Shown here: positions 10,670 through 20,036 of the stretch, piece by piece
How the letters are laid out: each line of letters starts with the position of its first letter
Numbering within the stretch: the first letter of the stretch is position 1
From: Chara braunii
Lineage: Eukaryota; Streptophyta; Charophyceae; Charales; Characeae
Direction of reading: 5' to 3'
DNA: 47,433 nucleotides
Assembly: GCA_003427395.1 (NCBI GenBank)
Contig: BFEA01000783.1
Location: 279,700-327,132, forward strand
Made by a program: the position numbers and the translations under genes
The notes under the pieces: model-generated
Told to the model about the DNA's origin: nothing
Seen by the model: the letters and a program-made list of their open reading frames with translations, nothing else
The model's database searches: none

Positions 10670-10855
10670 TTAATCAGACAAGTTTTCCACTAATGTCAAG
10701 GACTGTAAACGTAATTCAATCATGGTGGAAGAATCATCAGATTTCTGCACAAGCTCTTCAAACAACTCGTCAACAAGAAAATGAACATTTACATTAACTT
10801 TTCTCTTCTTTTTCTTTTTTATCTTCTCTTCATGCTTAAGAGCAAGAAGTCTCAT
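10670..10855 (-). pseudogene. E2 gag-protease linker fragment
   Basis: A short lysine-rich segment (KHEEKIKKKKKRK) followed by an acidic helix-like stretch (LVDELFEELVQKSDD) lies between the zinc-knuckle frame and the protease frame. Position and composition fit an inter-domain linker of the same polyprotein. There is no independent evidence that it is a gene. Confidence 0.4.
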
Positions 10856-10885
10856 ACCTCCTGGATGCCTAGGATCCAGTTTGTT

Positions 10886-11254
10886 TCATGAACTGGCACA
10901 GACATGACCCATTGCATCCTTCTTGGCTACCCCACTCTTCACATCCTCTTCCACAGGCTTACAATAAGTTGTGGTATGACCCCCTTCACCGCAATAGTAG
11001 CAGACAAAGCTCTTCTTTGGACGGTCATCATATTTCATTTTCTCTATGTTCCCTTTTCCACCATTCCCTCCATTCTTTCTAAATCTGGACGAGTCTCTTC
11101 TTTTTTCATAGCCATCATCATGATCATCTTCTTTCTCATCGTCACTTTCAACTTTCTTCTTCCCTTTCGCATCCACAACAAGATAAGCAGGCATGTAATT
11201 TGACCATAACCCCCGAATAATATTTTCAACACTCAGATTGTTCCCTCTGTTCAT
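10886..11254 (-). pseudogene. E2 gag nucleocapsid with CCHC zinc knuckle
   Basis: Residues 85-98 form a perfect retroviral zinc knuckle, CYYCGEGGHTTTYC (C-X2-C-X4-H-X4-C; Cys85, Cys88, His93, Cys98), which binds element RNA during packaging. It is preceded by a highly charged, disordered-looking segment (acidic 37-50, then basic and glycine-rich 51-81), typical of Gag C-termini. The upstream capsid part lies in other frames at 11260-11900. Confidence 0.8.
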
Positions 11255-11259
11255 ACCAT

Positions 11260-11900
11260 TCTCGGTTTCTCAGTCGTTGACCAACGTATTGATCTGATAC
11301 AGTGACCACTTCTTGTGAGAAGTCGTAGGTAGAGTTTTGACTATTGCAACCATTTCATCCCATCTGAGAGGGTAATATTGAGTTTGATTCAGGACTGTCT
11401 ACCTTTCATTGTCAGTGAAGTTAGTCAGAAAGGAGTCTTTGAGCCTCGTCTAAATATGAAATTCTTATGGGTATTCTGATAAACGTATGAAGGAAAACAT
11501 TAAAAGTATCATACTTAGCCCTTTTGATGTTGAGGAGATCCTTGGTAGAAGTTGAAACTGAGTCTTTCTCAAATTTTCGTTTCATTCGCTCTTTAACTCT
11601 TCCCGTGTTGTGGCCCCTTCCGTCAACTCTTGGATAGCCAATCTCGAGTCAGTGTCACGGTATGATAAAAGATGCTTAAGTCACTGTTTGTCTGTCCAAA
11701 CATAACTGAGCCCAAAAAATTCATATTCATTCCAGAAATCGTTTACTTGAGGTCCTCTAAAGCATGAAATTATCTCATCTGACCTCTTTGCTTTTGCAAT
11801 ATCTAAACCTCCTTTTATAGTGTTTAGTCTCTCGACCAATTCTCGTATGGCACCCACCAAGGTCTCCTCATGAGTTCCCACAGAGGAACAAGGCTCTGAA
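11260..11900 (-). pseudogene. E2 gag capsid region, frameshifted
   Basis: The 11881-11681 frame reads FRGPQVNDFWNEYEFF, and downstream continuations with stops read LLSYRDTDSRLAIQEL and TREEL. This is the 'F-G-x-V-x-F-xx-YE ... W ... YxD ... v...l ... tW-eL' layout of gag capsids in this lineage. E4's gag shows the same layout at 38480-38660 (LSNFLRSY, MWDERAML, then TWSELESFLRKKF). Stops and frame changes break it. Confidence 0.6.
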
Positions 11901-12249
11901 CTAGGCCTTCTCGTTCAACATTTTGACCATAAACTCTTTCTTGATATTCGCATTTCTCTTCCTTGCCATTCTTAACCGCCTTTTTCCGCACTCTCAATTT
12001 CTTACTCTTCTCGCAAGGGATGCAGGTTCGTCTCTCCTCTCTCTTGTTTGTTCTACCCCTTGGGAATTTTGTATGTAGAGAGTGTAGGCAATAACAATCT
12101 GAGTAGTGATCAGGGGTAGGGCAATTCTTCTTAGCCTCCCAATATAATCCTCAATCAGTTCTCTCTAGTCATTCCTACTCAGTGTTTTGTTATATCCCTT
12201 CACAGTACCCCAGATCATGAAGTACCTTGTTAGATCTATAATCTCATAG

Positions 12250-12516
12250 TCAAATTGCATCGTTCATAAACAGTTGCTGATTCTTCTGGCAAGAAAGACT
12301 CGTTCTCTGGAGGAATGATAGGATACTCTCGCAATTGCTCCCACTCGCATTATACTTCAACAGGTAGTTGATCTCGGTTTGGTCAGTAACAACTCTCAAG
12401 GCAGAGTCCATTATTCGCTCAAGAAAGTTTTGTGAGAGTTCAAACTCATCCAAAGTGGAGAGGTTTTTGTCTGAAATTCGGAGAGTACCTTCTGTTTTGA
12501 TTATCCTTCCTTCCAA
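12250..12516 (-). pseudogene. E2 pre-gag ORF, module next to gag
   Basis: 88 codons with no recognised family. It is predicted mostly helical, with LSTLDEFELSQNFLERIMD near residues 19-37 and DQTEINYLLKYN near 44-55. It lies between gag and the larger pre-gag modules, on the same strand and in the expected 5'-to-3' order of E2, so I treat it as the last piece of the same extra coding block. Confidence 0.4.
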
Positions 12517-12720
12517 TATGACCCCAAACGTTAGTTGTTCAACCGGGCCAGATATTATTGGCGATTACAGACCGTATCAAGAAAGGTAAACCTCCGGATG
12601 AGTATAATCAGGGATCTCAAATCTGTGCTCAAAAGTATTCAGGAGTAAGGATTTTGCCACTACAACGGGGTCACTCTCTCTTGCTTTACCTACTATGGCA
12701 ATGGCCTCTAAGAGAGACAT

Positions 12721-13107
12721 TCATTCTCTCCTGTCATCAAAGCCATCAGTAGTTAAGAAGTTAGGAAATCTCTCAAACAACCTCATTTTTTTTTCCCAAG
12801 TTACTTTTCTCTGCAGTTCCTCAAGCCACTCTTTCGTCCTTATAAGACTGATGTAGGCCCCTATCCGACACGCCGAATAATCAGATTCCTTCTCTAAACA
12901 TGCAGGAGCGTAAATTCTCACGTCCAAGATGCCGGTATTGAAGAATTTGACCACTGGGATGTGAAATATTATATGGTCTCTTACACGAGTTTCATATCTT
13001 GAAGTTTTGAAGGGATTGTCGAACCCAGTCACTTCATAGAGTCTACCTTTCACAATAGATATCCTTGCTACTGAGAGTGTCTTTCTTGAGACCTCTTCAC
13101 TTTCCAT
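12721..13107 (-). pseudogene. E2 pre-gag ORF module P3
   Basis: 128 codons, function unknown. It contains IIFHIPVVKFFNTGILDVRI followed by Y, the 'hydrophobic strand, x-F-x-x-G-x-x-D-[VIL]-R-x-Y' signature shared with the modules at 13068-13562, 13610-14005 and 14764-15381. A helix with lysine/glutamate pairs (EWLEELQRKVTWEKK) follows. Its start overlaps the end of the neighbouring module by 40 bases in another frame, so the two were probably one reading frame before a frameshift. Confidence 0.5.
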
Positions 13108-13562
13108 TCAAAATCTACCATGGCTGACCAATTGTTCTTTGACAAACTGATACCAGGTAAAGGAGGAGTTGGGAATCCCTCAAAGATGGTAAGTCGAGTG
13201 AATCCAATAAAGTACTTATTTTCCTTCTTAAGTTTCTCTTTCTCTTTCAACACAACCTCCTCAACAATTTCCCAGCATCTCCCATATACAGCATGAACAC
13301 TCCTTTCTCTTAGAACATAGATTCTTACATCATACGTGTCCATCTCGATGAAGTGAAAAGTAAGAATATATAATCGTTCTTGTTCCCACCCACTTTCGAC
13401 CATCTCATACTTGACAACTTCATAAAGGAATATTTCTCTCTTACTTAAAACATTCAGTGATTTCAAGAGGCACTCAACCTTCTCTTTACGTGGACTTGAA
13501 CCTCTACGAAATTCTGATCTTCGTCGTCTGATTTCCTCTGTTGAAATTTCCCTCGTTCTCAT
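13068..13562 (-). pseudogene. E2 pre-gag ORF module P2
   Basis: 164 codons, not recognised. In order: a basic N-terminus (RRRRSEFRR), FHFIEMDTYDVRIYVLRER as the shared strand motif, then CWEIVEEVVLKEKEKLKKEN as the shared 'W-E-I helix with lysines', then FEGFPTPPLPG, a proline hinge, and NWSAMVDFE. The same order (DVRIY / W-helix / P-x-LPG / W-x-x-x-V-x-F) occurs in 16732-17052 plus 16342-16731 of E3 and in 14764-15381. No catalytic or metal-binding residues stand out. Confidence 0.5.
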
Positions 13563-13609
13563 GGTAGGTTACTCATTTCCCGTCTGAATACCATGTTGAT
13601 AATTGGCAT

Positions 13610-14005
13610 TCAGTCACACCCATCACAATAACTATTAGGGATAGGAGGGATAAGAACTGTCTCATAGGTTACTGGTTTCAAACCCCATTCCACTTTCTTC
13701 CTTTGCTTAATCAGTTGTGCATTCTCATCATAGATGGATTGGATTGCAATTTCCCATAGCCAGTTAAAGGCCTCACCATCATTGCAGCCTCCCTTCTTGA
13801 CATAAGGACGAATATCATAAATATCTCCCTCCAAGAAGCAAATCAGCACTACACAGATGGTCGAACTGCCAGAATGGTAGACCCAACAGTGTTCATAGTG
13901 ATAGGGGAGTCTTTCTTTAGAAGTGAGTTTAAAAAGTCTTTTTAATGCATCGTCGACCAATATTTCTTGAATCTGCTTTGTTCTCGTATCTTCCCGTTTC
14001 CTCAA
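13610..14005 (-). pseudogene. E2 pre-gag ORF module P1
   Basis: 131 codons if begun at the in-frame TTG at 14005; there is no ATG, and a TGA lies five codons further upstream, so it is probably the continuation of a shifted frame. It shows the shared signature VVLICFLEGDIYDIRPYV, the helix LWEIAIQSIYDENAQL and the proline motif LIPPIPN. It lies about 270 bp inside the primer-binding site, the position where extra ORF1 proteins occur in some Tat/Ogre-type elements, but the sequence is not one I recognise. Confidence 0.5.
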
Positions 14006-14187
14006 AATGTCAAAGGCTCATAAGGCATACCTTTGATAAAACCTGATCCTCTCCAACAGTTAATGTCAGTCTCCTTCTCTAGTCTAGTGTGGTACCTCAC
14101 ACATGAAGAGCTGAACACAATTAGTAACTGGGATTTCCAAGAAAATAATGACTCAATCAAGATGTCAGAGTCAATCTGAAAATTCAA
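14002..14187 (-). pseudogene. E2 most upstream pre-gag ORF fragment
   Basis: 61 codons beginning MNFQIDSDILIESLFSWKSQ. It runs into the next module with a 4-base overlap in another frame. It begins only about 90 bases downstream of the PBS, so it may carry the start of the extra ORF. No family recognised. Confidence 0.4.
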
Positions 14188-14277
14188 ACATTGTCAAAAG
14201 TTCTCAAGGCCTAATAAAAACTCGAAGTTGTTGTTGACCCAGTCTCATTCCGGACACGAAAATTTTTCATGTCCCTA

Positions 14278-14289
14278 GCAACGGCGCCA
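14278..14289 (-). promoter_or_regulatory. E2 primer-binding site, complementary to tRNA-Asp
   Basis: The + strand reads gcaacggcgcca, the exact last 12 bases of mature plant tRNA-Asp including its CCA end. On the minus strand this is tggcgccgttgc, where the tRNA would anneal to start minus-strand synthesis. Four bases separate it from the presumed LTR end (TG at 14294). The next bases upstream match tRNA-Asp less well (three mismatches over 19). Confidence 0.75.
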
Positions 14290-14293
14290 TTTT

Positions 14294-14761
14294 TGGCGCA
14301 CCTTTTTTAGTCGGGCCACTTTTAGTAATCGGAATGCCAACAGGTTATCACACAGGGTTTTGTTGCTTGTTTGCAATAAATAAATGAATTAAATATAGCA
14401 AATCCCTTCCTCTTGTGCGCGTCCGGCTTCGAGCGAGACCCTTCAATTGCGGTCTTCGCCGGTCCCCGGTCTTAGGAATTTTTTATTTTGATTTGGAACA
14501 ACAAATATCATACAAATAATAATCATAAATCTCTGGTGTGACATGCATGTATCTATTTTGCCAATTTACTAATTTTGAGCATTGTGACAAAAGCATCAGA
14601 AAGCACAATCATCAAGCAGAGTCGATGCAAATGAAGCAGGGCTGACTGACTCAAGATAGAGACAAGGTAAATGAGGGAAAGGTGAGAACTCTTAGTGATC
14701 TCAGAAAGTACATATGACTCATGATATGAGTAGGCATGACTAACACTTGTCAGGAACCCTC
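14294..14761 (-). repeat. Presumed 5' LTR of E2
   Basis: The inner end is fixed by the PBS: on the minus strand the LTR ends ...ggtgcgcca. The outer end is a guess at 14761, where minus-strand TGAGGGTTCC follows directly after the stop codon of the ORF at 14764-15381, giving a TG...CA repeat of 468 bp. No second copy lies in the window, because the 3' part of E2 is missing. Confidence 0.45.
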
Positions 14762-14763
14762 AC

Positions 14764-15381
14764 TTATCCCTTTTGGTTCTCATACTTAATCTCTCCTTTG
14801 GCTGAGCGTCGCTTGTGCCTCGAGCCATGCCTATGTACCTCTTGAGATTGTGGCCTCTGGATGTAGAGCCACCTAAAGCCCGCAAGTTCCGAACACCTCC
14901 ATCCAAGTCCCATGATACGAAAGTCCACCATGGTACAAAATTCCTCCCACGGGGTAGGAAGATAGGGCTGGGAGAAAATCCCACGCCTGAGGTGTCGAAA
15001 CTCAGATGGTGTAGTCACTGCCTCATGGTCAATCTCAACTGGCGAAATATCCCTCTTGGCTAGATCCACCAAGTAACTCCAACATGAACCATCAATGAGG
15101 GAGGAAGGTATCAGAGGTTTGGGGTAGTATGCGTAGAGCTTCGGCCTGACGCTGCGGACCAGCCTGGCACCACTCTCATCAAGTTCCCTCTCCCTCTCCT
15201 TAAGATGCCTTGTCGCTGAAACCCAGACTGAGTCAAAAATATCATGAGTTTCCTTGCCTTTCTTCAAGTAGATCCTCAAGTCGTGAATAGTGCCTTCTGC
15301 AAACTTAGTGAGAACAAACAAAGAAGGACAAATATTCTTGTCTGAAGCCCGTTGCACTAACATATTTGTACCGGACAGCAT
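14764..15381 (-). pseudogene. E3 module P4 (205 codons), homologue of E2 pre-gag ORFs
   Basis: The longest single module. In order: PSLFVLTKFAEGTIHDLRIY (shared strand motif), VWVSATRHLKERERELDES (shared W-helix with K/E), then YYPKPLIPSSL, CWSYLVDLAKRD and a basic tail (RHKRRSAKGEIKYENQKG). The CWSYLVDL to LRRGIFSQPYLP stretch aligns with 16342-16731 (GWKGVVEFRGK to RDGLLPPPLM). The stop codon is immediately followed by the presumed LTR of E2. Function unknown; the basic C-terminus could bind nucleic acid. Confidence 0.5.
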
Positions 15382-15419
15382 CCTTGAGGGATATCTTGTT
15401 AAGGCTGGTCAGAACCGAT

Positions 15420-15743
15420 TCACTGGCGGGGGATGGCTGAACTACACTCATGGGCTGATGCTGGATGTTGGAACTGACCCCGTGCCTTAGGGTGAAAATA
15501 GTGTCTGGCTGACTCGTGATCTCTGAGGGAGATGACTGTGACTGAATGTTGATTGAATTCTAATTGAAATTTCTGGTAACTCAGACGATTGAGTGTTGTT
15601 GGATTAACGACCACTGAATACTGACCATTTGAGGGGACTGCAGATTGTTGAAAGGCTTTCTTCGCCTTGTATTCTTCCGCGCTCCAGTCTATCTCTGCAA
15701 GCCTCTGTCGTGCATCAGTCAATCTTACCTTTTTTGATAGCAC
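15420..15743 (-). pseudogene. E3 ORF upstream of module P4
   Basis: 107 codons, charged at the N-terminus (KKVRLTDARQRLAEIDW) then polar. It lies 38 bp upstream of P4 in another frame, in the place where other modules carry a charged N-terminal segment (13562 onward). Probably the N-terminal part of the P4 protein before a frameshift. Not recognised. Confidence 0.35.
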
Positions 15744-15973
15744 GCCCCGCGATAGTCGCGACCTTTGTCGGCTCCCCTTTCTCCTTCTTCCCCTGTCACT
15801 TGTGTCCCTCGCTTACTCCCCCGCTTTTCTCATAATTATCCTCAGCCGCGTCCTTCCTCCTTCCCTTGTTTGTGCCATCCTGGTCTATCGTCCCGTGGTC
15901 TTTCTAAGTTCCATCGCTTCACTCCATGTCTTTTCCTATGTTCTGACCTCCCTTGCTCCTGTGGTCCCTCTCT

Positions 15974-16429
15974 TTAACGCTCTCTTCCATACCGCCTTAG
16001 TCCTGCACAGAAGGAAAGTTTTGAAAAACAGGTCGCCCTAATTTTAGGACCTACTGGCCTTACGCTTTGGCACTTGCCATATCTAGAAAATTGTATCGCC
16101 ATTTTCGTCAGTCCACTGTCTCTAGAAAATTTACTTGTGGGCACATCTCCCCATTTGATTATGGCGCGGTATTCGATTTCGCCACTTGCAAGCTCCCTGA
16201 ATCTATCCAACACCCAATACAAAGTGCAAGTCGTTTCGGCTAGTATGTCCTGACAGAGCTGGTTCCTACATTTTCTTAGCGTAAACATCCGTCTATCCCT
16301 CCTGAGAATTATGTCGACTTTCTTTGTCACAACCGTTACTACTACCTTGCCCTTCTCGCTACCCAAGTCGAATAGTAGCAAGGGCTTTCTCGAATGTTTC
16401 GCCGCTGCTGGGTGTTTAAAAATGCCCAC
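15974..16429 (-). pseudogene. E3 module similar to the E4 pre-gag ORF
   Basis: 151 codons. The stretch VVVTVVTKKVDIILRR followed by CQDILAETTCTLYWVLDRF and EIEYRAIIKWGDVP aligns with E4's ORF at 39153-39749 (VTLTVKREGLKILLPRR, WWDILIETGIFIWIESGF, CAIVRITLYVSP). The shared order is beta strand, basic turn, W/C-x-DIL-ET helix, beta strand. It overlaps the preceding frame by about 90 bases, which implies a frameshift in a formerly continuous protein. Function unknown. Confidence 0.45.
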
Positions 16430-16731
16430 ACCTCGCTACGAATAGGTAGGTAGGGTTCGCATCCATCGTGAAGGACCTTCCCTAGCTGAGAGTGACCCAT
16501 TTCCGAATTGCAATGCCTCGTGTTTTTCTCAGGTGTATAATGTACCATGTTTAGGTGTTCAACAGTTAGTAGGTAGGCGTTGCTCATAAGCGGTGGTGGC
16601 AAAAGGCCATCCCGCTCAATGTTGCCCTCTTGTTCGAAATACCACACGAGCGAGCTCAATTGTTCACCTTCCATGTTGGCCTTTCCTCTGAATTCTACTA
16701 CGCCCTTCCACCCCTCCAACCTCCGGGGCAT
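16342..16731 (-). pseudogene. E3 module with GK-x-x-xEG(E/D)Q motif
   Basis: 129 codons. GWKGVVEFRGKANMEGEQL then WYFEQEGNIERDGLLPPPLM aligns with E4's ORF (WATGRIHEGDEQVVTHIEV, VEEYVLPSAPL) and with part of P4. It follows 16732-17052 directly, and together they reproduce the domain order seen in P2 and P4. Not recognised beyond this family. Confidence 0.45.
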
Positions 16732-17052
16732 TCAGAAGGGTCTCTCGGTGGCCCGCATTGGTAGACGGTTAACTCCAGGCGTCCAAAATTCTCCGAGCAT
16801 CGGTCGCGTCCCAGGAAGGTAATAGGGTGTTGGAACCTCAAGTAGGGGCACTCCGGGGTGGATGTGGATCATATCGGATAGGTTCATATATTCTGGCCGA
16901 TTGTCCCTAAGATCTTTCAGGATACTGCTGATCTTAGTGACCCAAAACGCAGTTGAACCCTCCATTTCTACCGGCGTCCTGACTACCCCTTGACCCCGAT
17001 GCAATACACAGATTCTAAGTCCATTAGTGAATATTTTGACGAATGCTAGCAT
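16732..17052 (-). pseudogene. E3 module, homologue of E2 P2
   Basis: 106 codons. FVKIFTNGLRICVLHRGQ, FWVTKISSILKDLRDN and LEVPTPYYLPG align in order with E2's P2 (FHFIEMDTYDVRIYVLRER, CWEIVEEVVLKEKEKLKKEN, FPTPPLPG). Length is that of one module. The stop falls right before the frame of 16342-16731. Confidence 0.5.
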
Positions 17053-17075
17053 AATCTTGCAAACCTAGCTCATAA

Positions 17076-17520
17076 TCAATAAGGGTCGTGTCCATTATTC
17101 TTGGCCTGGAGAAACGGAGTTTGATAAAGTCCTCTCCCTCTTCCTCTGTCATGCAGGACCATTGTTATCACCTTGGATCGCGTGACCTCGCGAGACAGGT
17201 AAAAGGCGAACTTCGCCACCTCGGTGTCCTCCCTATTTAGGAACACGTATTGGTAACAGGGTGGCCCTGCCAAGGTTCGATACTGCTTCTTGCTTATACA
17301 ATTTCTGACCTCTTGACTTTATCGGGTCCTCCTGTAACCCAGTGCTCCTCATGGTTCTACCTACCCAGTATACGTCCCGAGTCTCTTTGCTTATCACGTC
17401 CTCGATGGGTGGTTCGACCACTGAAATATGCACAACAGACATGTAGAACCATTTCTCCCCACCATGGGGGTTGGTCTGACCTCCAGGCCAGGTTAGCTGC
17501 CAACCTCCTACTGATTGCAT
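17076..17520 (-). pseudogene. E3 module pieces, two overlapping frames
   Basis: The frames 17520-17233 and 17273-17076 probably form one broken module. The first contains GEKWFYMSVVHISVVEPP, a strand-rich stretch; the second contains CYQYVFLNREDTEVAKFAFY and MVLHDRGRGRG. Similarity to the other modules is weak and mostly positional. A competing frame (17689-17357) has odd composition and is left out. Confidence 0.3.
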
Positions 17521-17699
17521 TAGGGTCTGTCATCAGTTCTTGCCCTCTACAGCGTGTAAACCCATCGCACGGGACGTGCAACTCGGTACAGGGACGTGCA
17601 ACCCTATAATACCTTGGCAGCACCGGACGTGCAACTCTGCATGGAGTTGGTAGGTAGGAAATTGCTATCATACCTCTGTACAGGGACAAACGGTCCTCT

Positions 17700-17880
17700 C
17701 GTCAGTCCCTTATAGTTGGGCCTTGGGCCCTGCCTGCTGTGCGGGTTCTTCAAATAGTTGAGCTACCCTGGCAAGGTAGTTTTCCCCGATTTCGATGTCC
17801 TGCAATATTATGGGTTCATATTCTGAATAGGCCATGCGCGGGTCCCCAAACACTAAAATATCAATGAGCTTCAATGGTTC
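17700..17880 (-). pseudogene. E3 module end, Y-x-x-x-V-x-x-LF motif
   Basis: Translating the minus strand gives MAYSEYEPIILQDIEIGE, then NYLARVAQLFEE and a stop. This ending resembles 18612-18911 (MPYVDDVFRLFK) and 19595-19760 (QSYIEDVFLLFK): a helix ending in Y-x-x-x-V-x-x-L-F. It lies roughly 900 bp from the corresponding end at 18.6 kb, which is about the spacing between the other two. Confidence 0.35.
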
Positions 17881-18082
17881 GCACACCCTATTCCCCTAGA
17901 ACGGTCCATGTCCTACCAAGGTGTCATAGAAGATCCCAATCGTTTGTGGTCGGATGTGGTGTACCTAGGTTACTGATTATCAGATCCCTTGCTCTTGGGA
18001 GGCTCCCAAAAATCAGGTTAATCATGAATCGTGGCACCCTACAACACAGTCGGGGCATCGGTGCTCTAAATTCTCGCCAGCC

Positions 18083-18517
18083 TCATGCTTCTACTCTTGT
18101 CCCTAATCCGACATTCCTCCTCCCCCTAATTTTTTGGCCTATCTGCGAAATTATCTGAGAAGCTCTCTGAAAGATCGGTGCTAGCCCGTGCTTTTGGGCT
18201 CTCCCAATACCCATCATGTGGCATCTGTTTTCCGATAGGTACATTGTCCCTATTACCCTCAGTTTCGTGGAGAAGTCGTCCCCAGGTCCTCTGTTAAACC
18301 TCATCCCGCTCCATACACATTCCGCTATCATGAAGGCCGAGTTCTTTAACAAGTTCATCGCTCTCCATTCCACACCAATACCTCGGATTTCGTGACAAGA
18401 TGGGAGTGATACCTCCCACCCATTACTGCGGTCCGTAGGAGGCTGGGGGGGGGTACATGGGTTGCCGTGGTGCTTGGACGCGCCTTGCCGCCATCCCTGG
18501 TTGACAACATGCAACAA
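18083..18517 (-). pseudogene. E3 'H-x-x-GI' module, copy 2
   Basis: 144 codons; the second half is the recognisable part. FSTKLRVIGTMYLSENRCHM followed by MGIGRAQ and LAPIFQRASQII aligns with copy 1 at 19028-19351 (HAKAVVYRPEDGWHIFGI, TNPVYMFDAARRL). The first 50 residues are proline- and glycine-rich. No known family. Confidence 0.45.
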
Positions 18518-18611
18518 CCCGCATGACCCTATGTTCCGACTACGTGCTTACTCTTTCCTTTTCTCATTCCCTCCCTCCTTTTCCTTTTCCCCTACTATTG
18601 TGTCCCCGACC

Positions 18612-18911
18612 TTACTTGTCTTTTCTAATGACACTTGGTAAAAAAATTATGTTTTCTCCTGTGTATCCTTCTAGTGGTTTGAACAATCGGAATACGTCAT
18701 CCACGTAGGGCATTCCACAAGCTATCTCTTGCCCAATGACCCTCCACAACACCTCATGGGTAATGAGCAAAACCCTAGGTCTTGTTATCGCTGCCACACA
18801 CAAAATGTGGGACACTTCATACGTTTGTTCCTCGTCAAATGGCCCCACCTCCAAGAAGGCTTTGTAATACTCAGAATACACCATCATTGCGTCAAAGCTC
18901 AATCTTGGCAA
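18612..18911 (-). pseudogene. E3 'DDVFRLFK' module
   Basis: 99 codons. SHILCVAAITRPRVLLI (strand-rich) is followed by VLWRVIGQEIACGMPYVDD and VFRLFK. The end aligns with 19595-19760 (RWAAIRREVERVQSYIED, VFLLFK). It is followed on its 3' side by the second 'H-x-x-GI' module, so the two module types alternate. No known family. Confidence 0.45.
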
Positions 18912-19027
18912 GGTTTGTACGGCTTGCCGAACTCATTATAGTCCACCGAAACATTGAAGTAGGAAAGGCGGTAACTCCATCCGCACGTTTTCTTCTGGGA
19001 GGGTAAAGGTTTCCGACATTGCGATCC

Positions 19028-19351
19028 CTACCTCGACCGTGACATTGTCCTGTTCGGCGTCCGCAAAGTCAAACCTTCCCGCCATGTTAGTCGCCGGGCC
19101 GCATCAAACATGTACACCGGGTTCGTTCCCAAGGCTAGTGTGATTCCGAATATATGCCACCCGTCCTCCGGTCGGTACACCACAGCCTTCGCATGGACAT
19201 GTCCTTCCCGGGTTCGAGGCCCAAACCTCTTGTTCACCTTGTGTGCGCCATTCCACCCTACCGAGTCGATTACCTGGTTTTCGAATCCCACTCCTTGTTG
19301 GCAAGCTGATCTCCGTCCTATTATTTGTCTCATTTGGTGGTGTGATCCCAA
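19028..19351 (-). pseudogene. E3 'H-x-x-GI' module, copy 1
   Basis: 107 codons. EGHVHAKAVVYRPEDGW then HIFGITLALGTNPVYMFDAA aligns with 18083-18517. An ATG downstream on the same strand (about 19020) opens a short stretch, MSETFTLPEENVRMELPPF, that leads in a shifted frame towards the 18612-18911 module, consistent with one ancestral protein made of alternating modules. Confidence 0.45.
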
Positions 19352-19594
19352 AATGCCTACCTTCCCAGAACGTCTGTCTTTGGGCCATCACGCAACGTCC
19401 TCAGGTTCCGCCTGCGATCATTATTTACACGCGCACAATTTTGCGTCGTCTTCTCTTAGTCCCCTCGTTGTACACGCTTAGCTGCAATATGGTACCCCCA
19501 TCCCCTTTCTCCTTCGCTACAATCCCTTATTTACATACAGTTTGTCATCGCAAGTCCCCCTGTGATATGTACACCCGGTTGTTACTTCCTTAGG

Positions 19595-20036
19595 AGAACC
19601 ATCGAACCTTGAACAACAGGAAAACATCTTCGATGTAGGATTGGACCCTCTCTACTTCACGGCGGATTGCAGCCCACCTGGTTTCACTGTTCGTCTCATT
19701 GCTTTCTTCCTTGATAGCTTCTAGGATCATAAGGACTTCTTCGACTTTCTCATCGTAGGCCTAGCATCCACCCTCTACTACAACATGGATCCTTTTTTCT
19801 TTTTTTTTTTTAAAAGGTCCTCCCTCTAATGAAATCTTATAGAACTTATTGGCCAACCAAGAATACTGGATATAAAGTTTATAAACTAACTCCAAGGATT
19901 CGGTCACCTTTCCAATGTGATTAAACCCCCCAAACCGCTCCACTATGAAAAAAGGTACCCAAGCACGTGCCTGATGGCAGGGCAACCTGAGTTCCTTCCA
20001 TCCCCTCGTCACGGTCTTACTACTAACCATGTCCAA
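19595..20036 (-). pseudogene. E3 most upstream modules
   Basis: The 20036-19761 frame contains AWVPFFIVERFGGFNHIGK and LYIQYSWLANKFYK. The following stretch (19760-19595) reads DEKVEEVLMILEAIKEE, RWAAIRREVERVQSYIED and VFLLFK. The latter is a clear relative of 18612-18911. A poly-lysine run (residues 75-80, from a poly-T tract at 19800) marks the break between the two. This is the 5'-most recognisable part of E3. Confidence 0.4.

Larger units (their letters stand above)
8524..14761 (-). mobile_element. E2: 'fungal-type' Ty3/gypsy element, tRNA-Asp primed, 3' truncated
   Basis: Read on the minus strand the order is LTR (14761-14294), primer-binding site (14289-14278), a block of extra ORFs (14187-12250), gag with a zinc knuckle (11900-10886), protease (10558-9460) and reverse transcriptase (9305-8524). 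It stops inside RT, so RNase H, integrase and the 3' LTR are missing. Several frameshifts and stops show it is dead. The RT motifs are those of the lineage best known from basidiomycete gypsy elements rather than plant chromoviruses. The extra ORFs between PBS and gag are the unusual part. Confidence 0.7.
14764..20036 (-). mobile_element. E3: remnant made of repeated pre-gag-like ORF modules
   Basis: A 5.3-kb minus-strand run of at least eleven broken ORFs, with no gag, pol, PBS or LTR of its own visible. Several are similar to each other: 19028-19351 with 18083-18517, and 18612-18911 with 19595-19760. Several are similar to the pre-gag ORFs of E2 and E4. I interpret it as the upstream coding block of a related, larger element into which E2 inserted, or as an expanded tandem array of that block. 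An unrelated decayed host gene cluster is the alternative. Confidence 0.5.
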
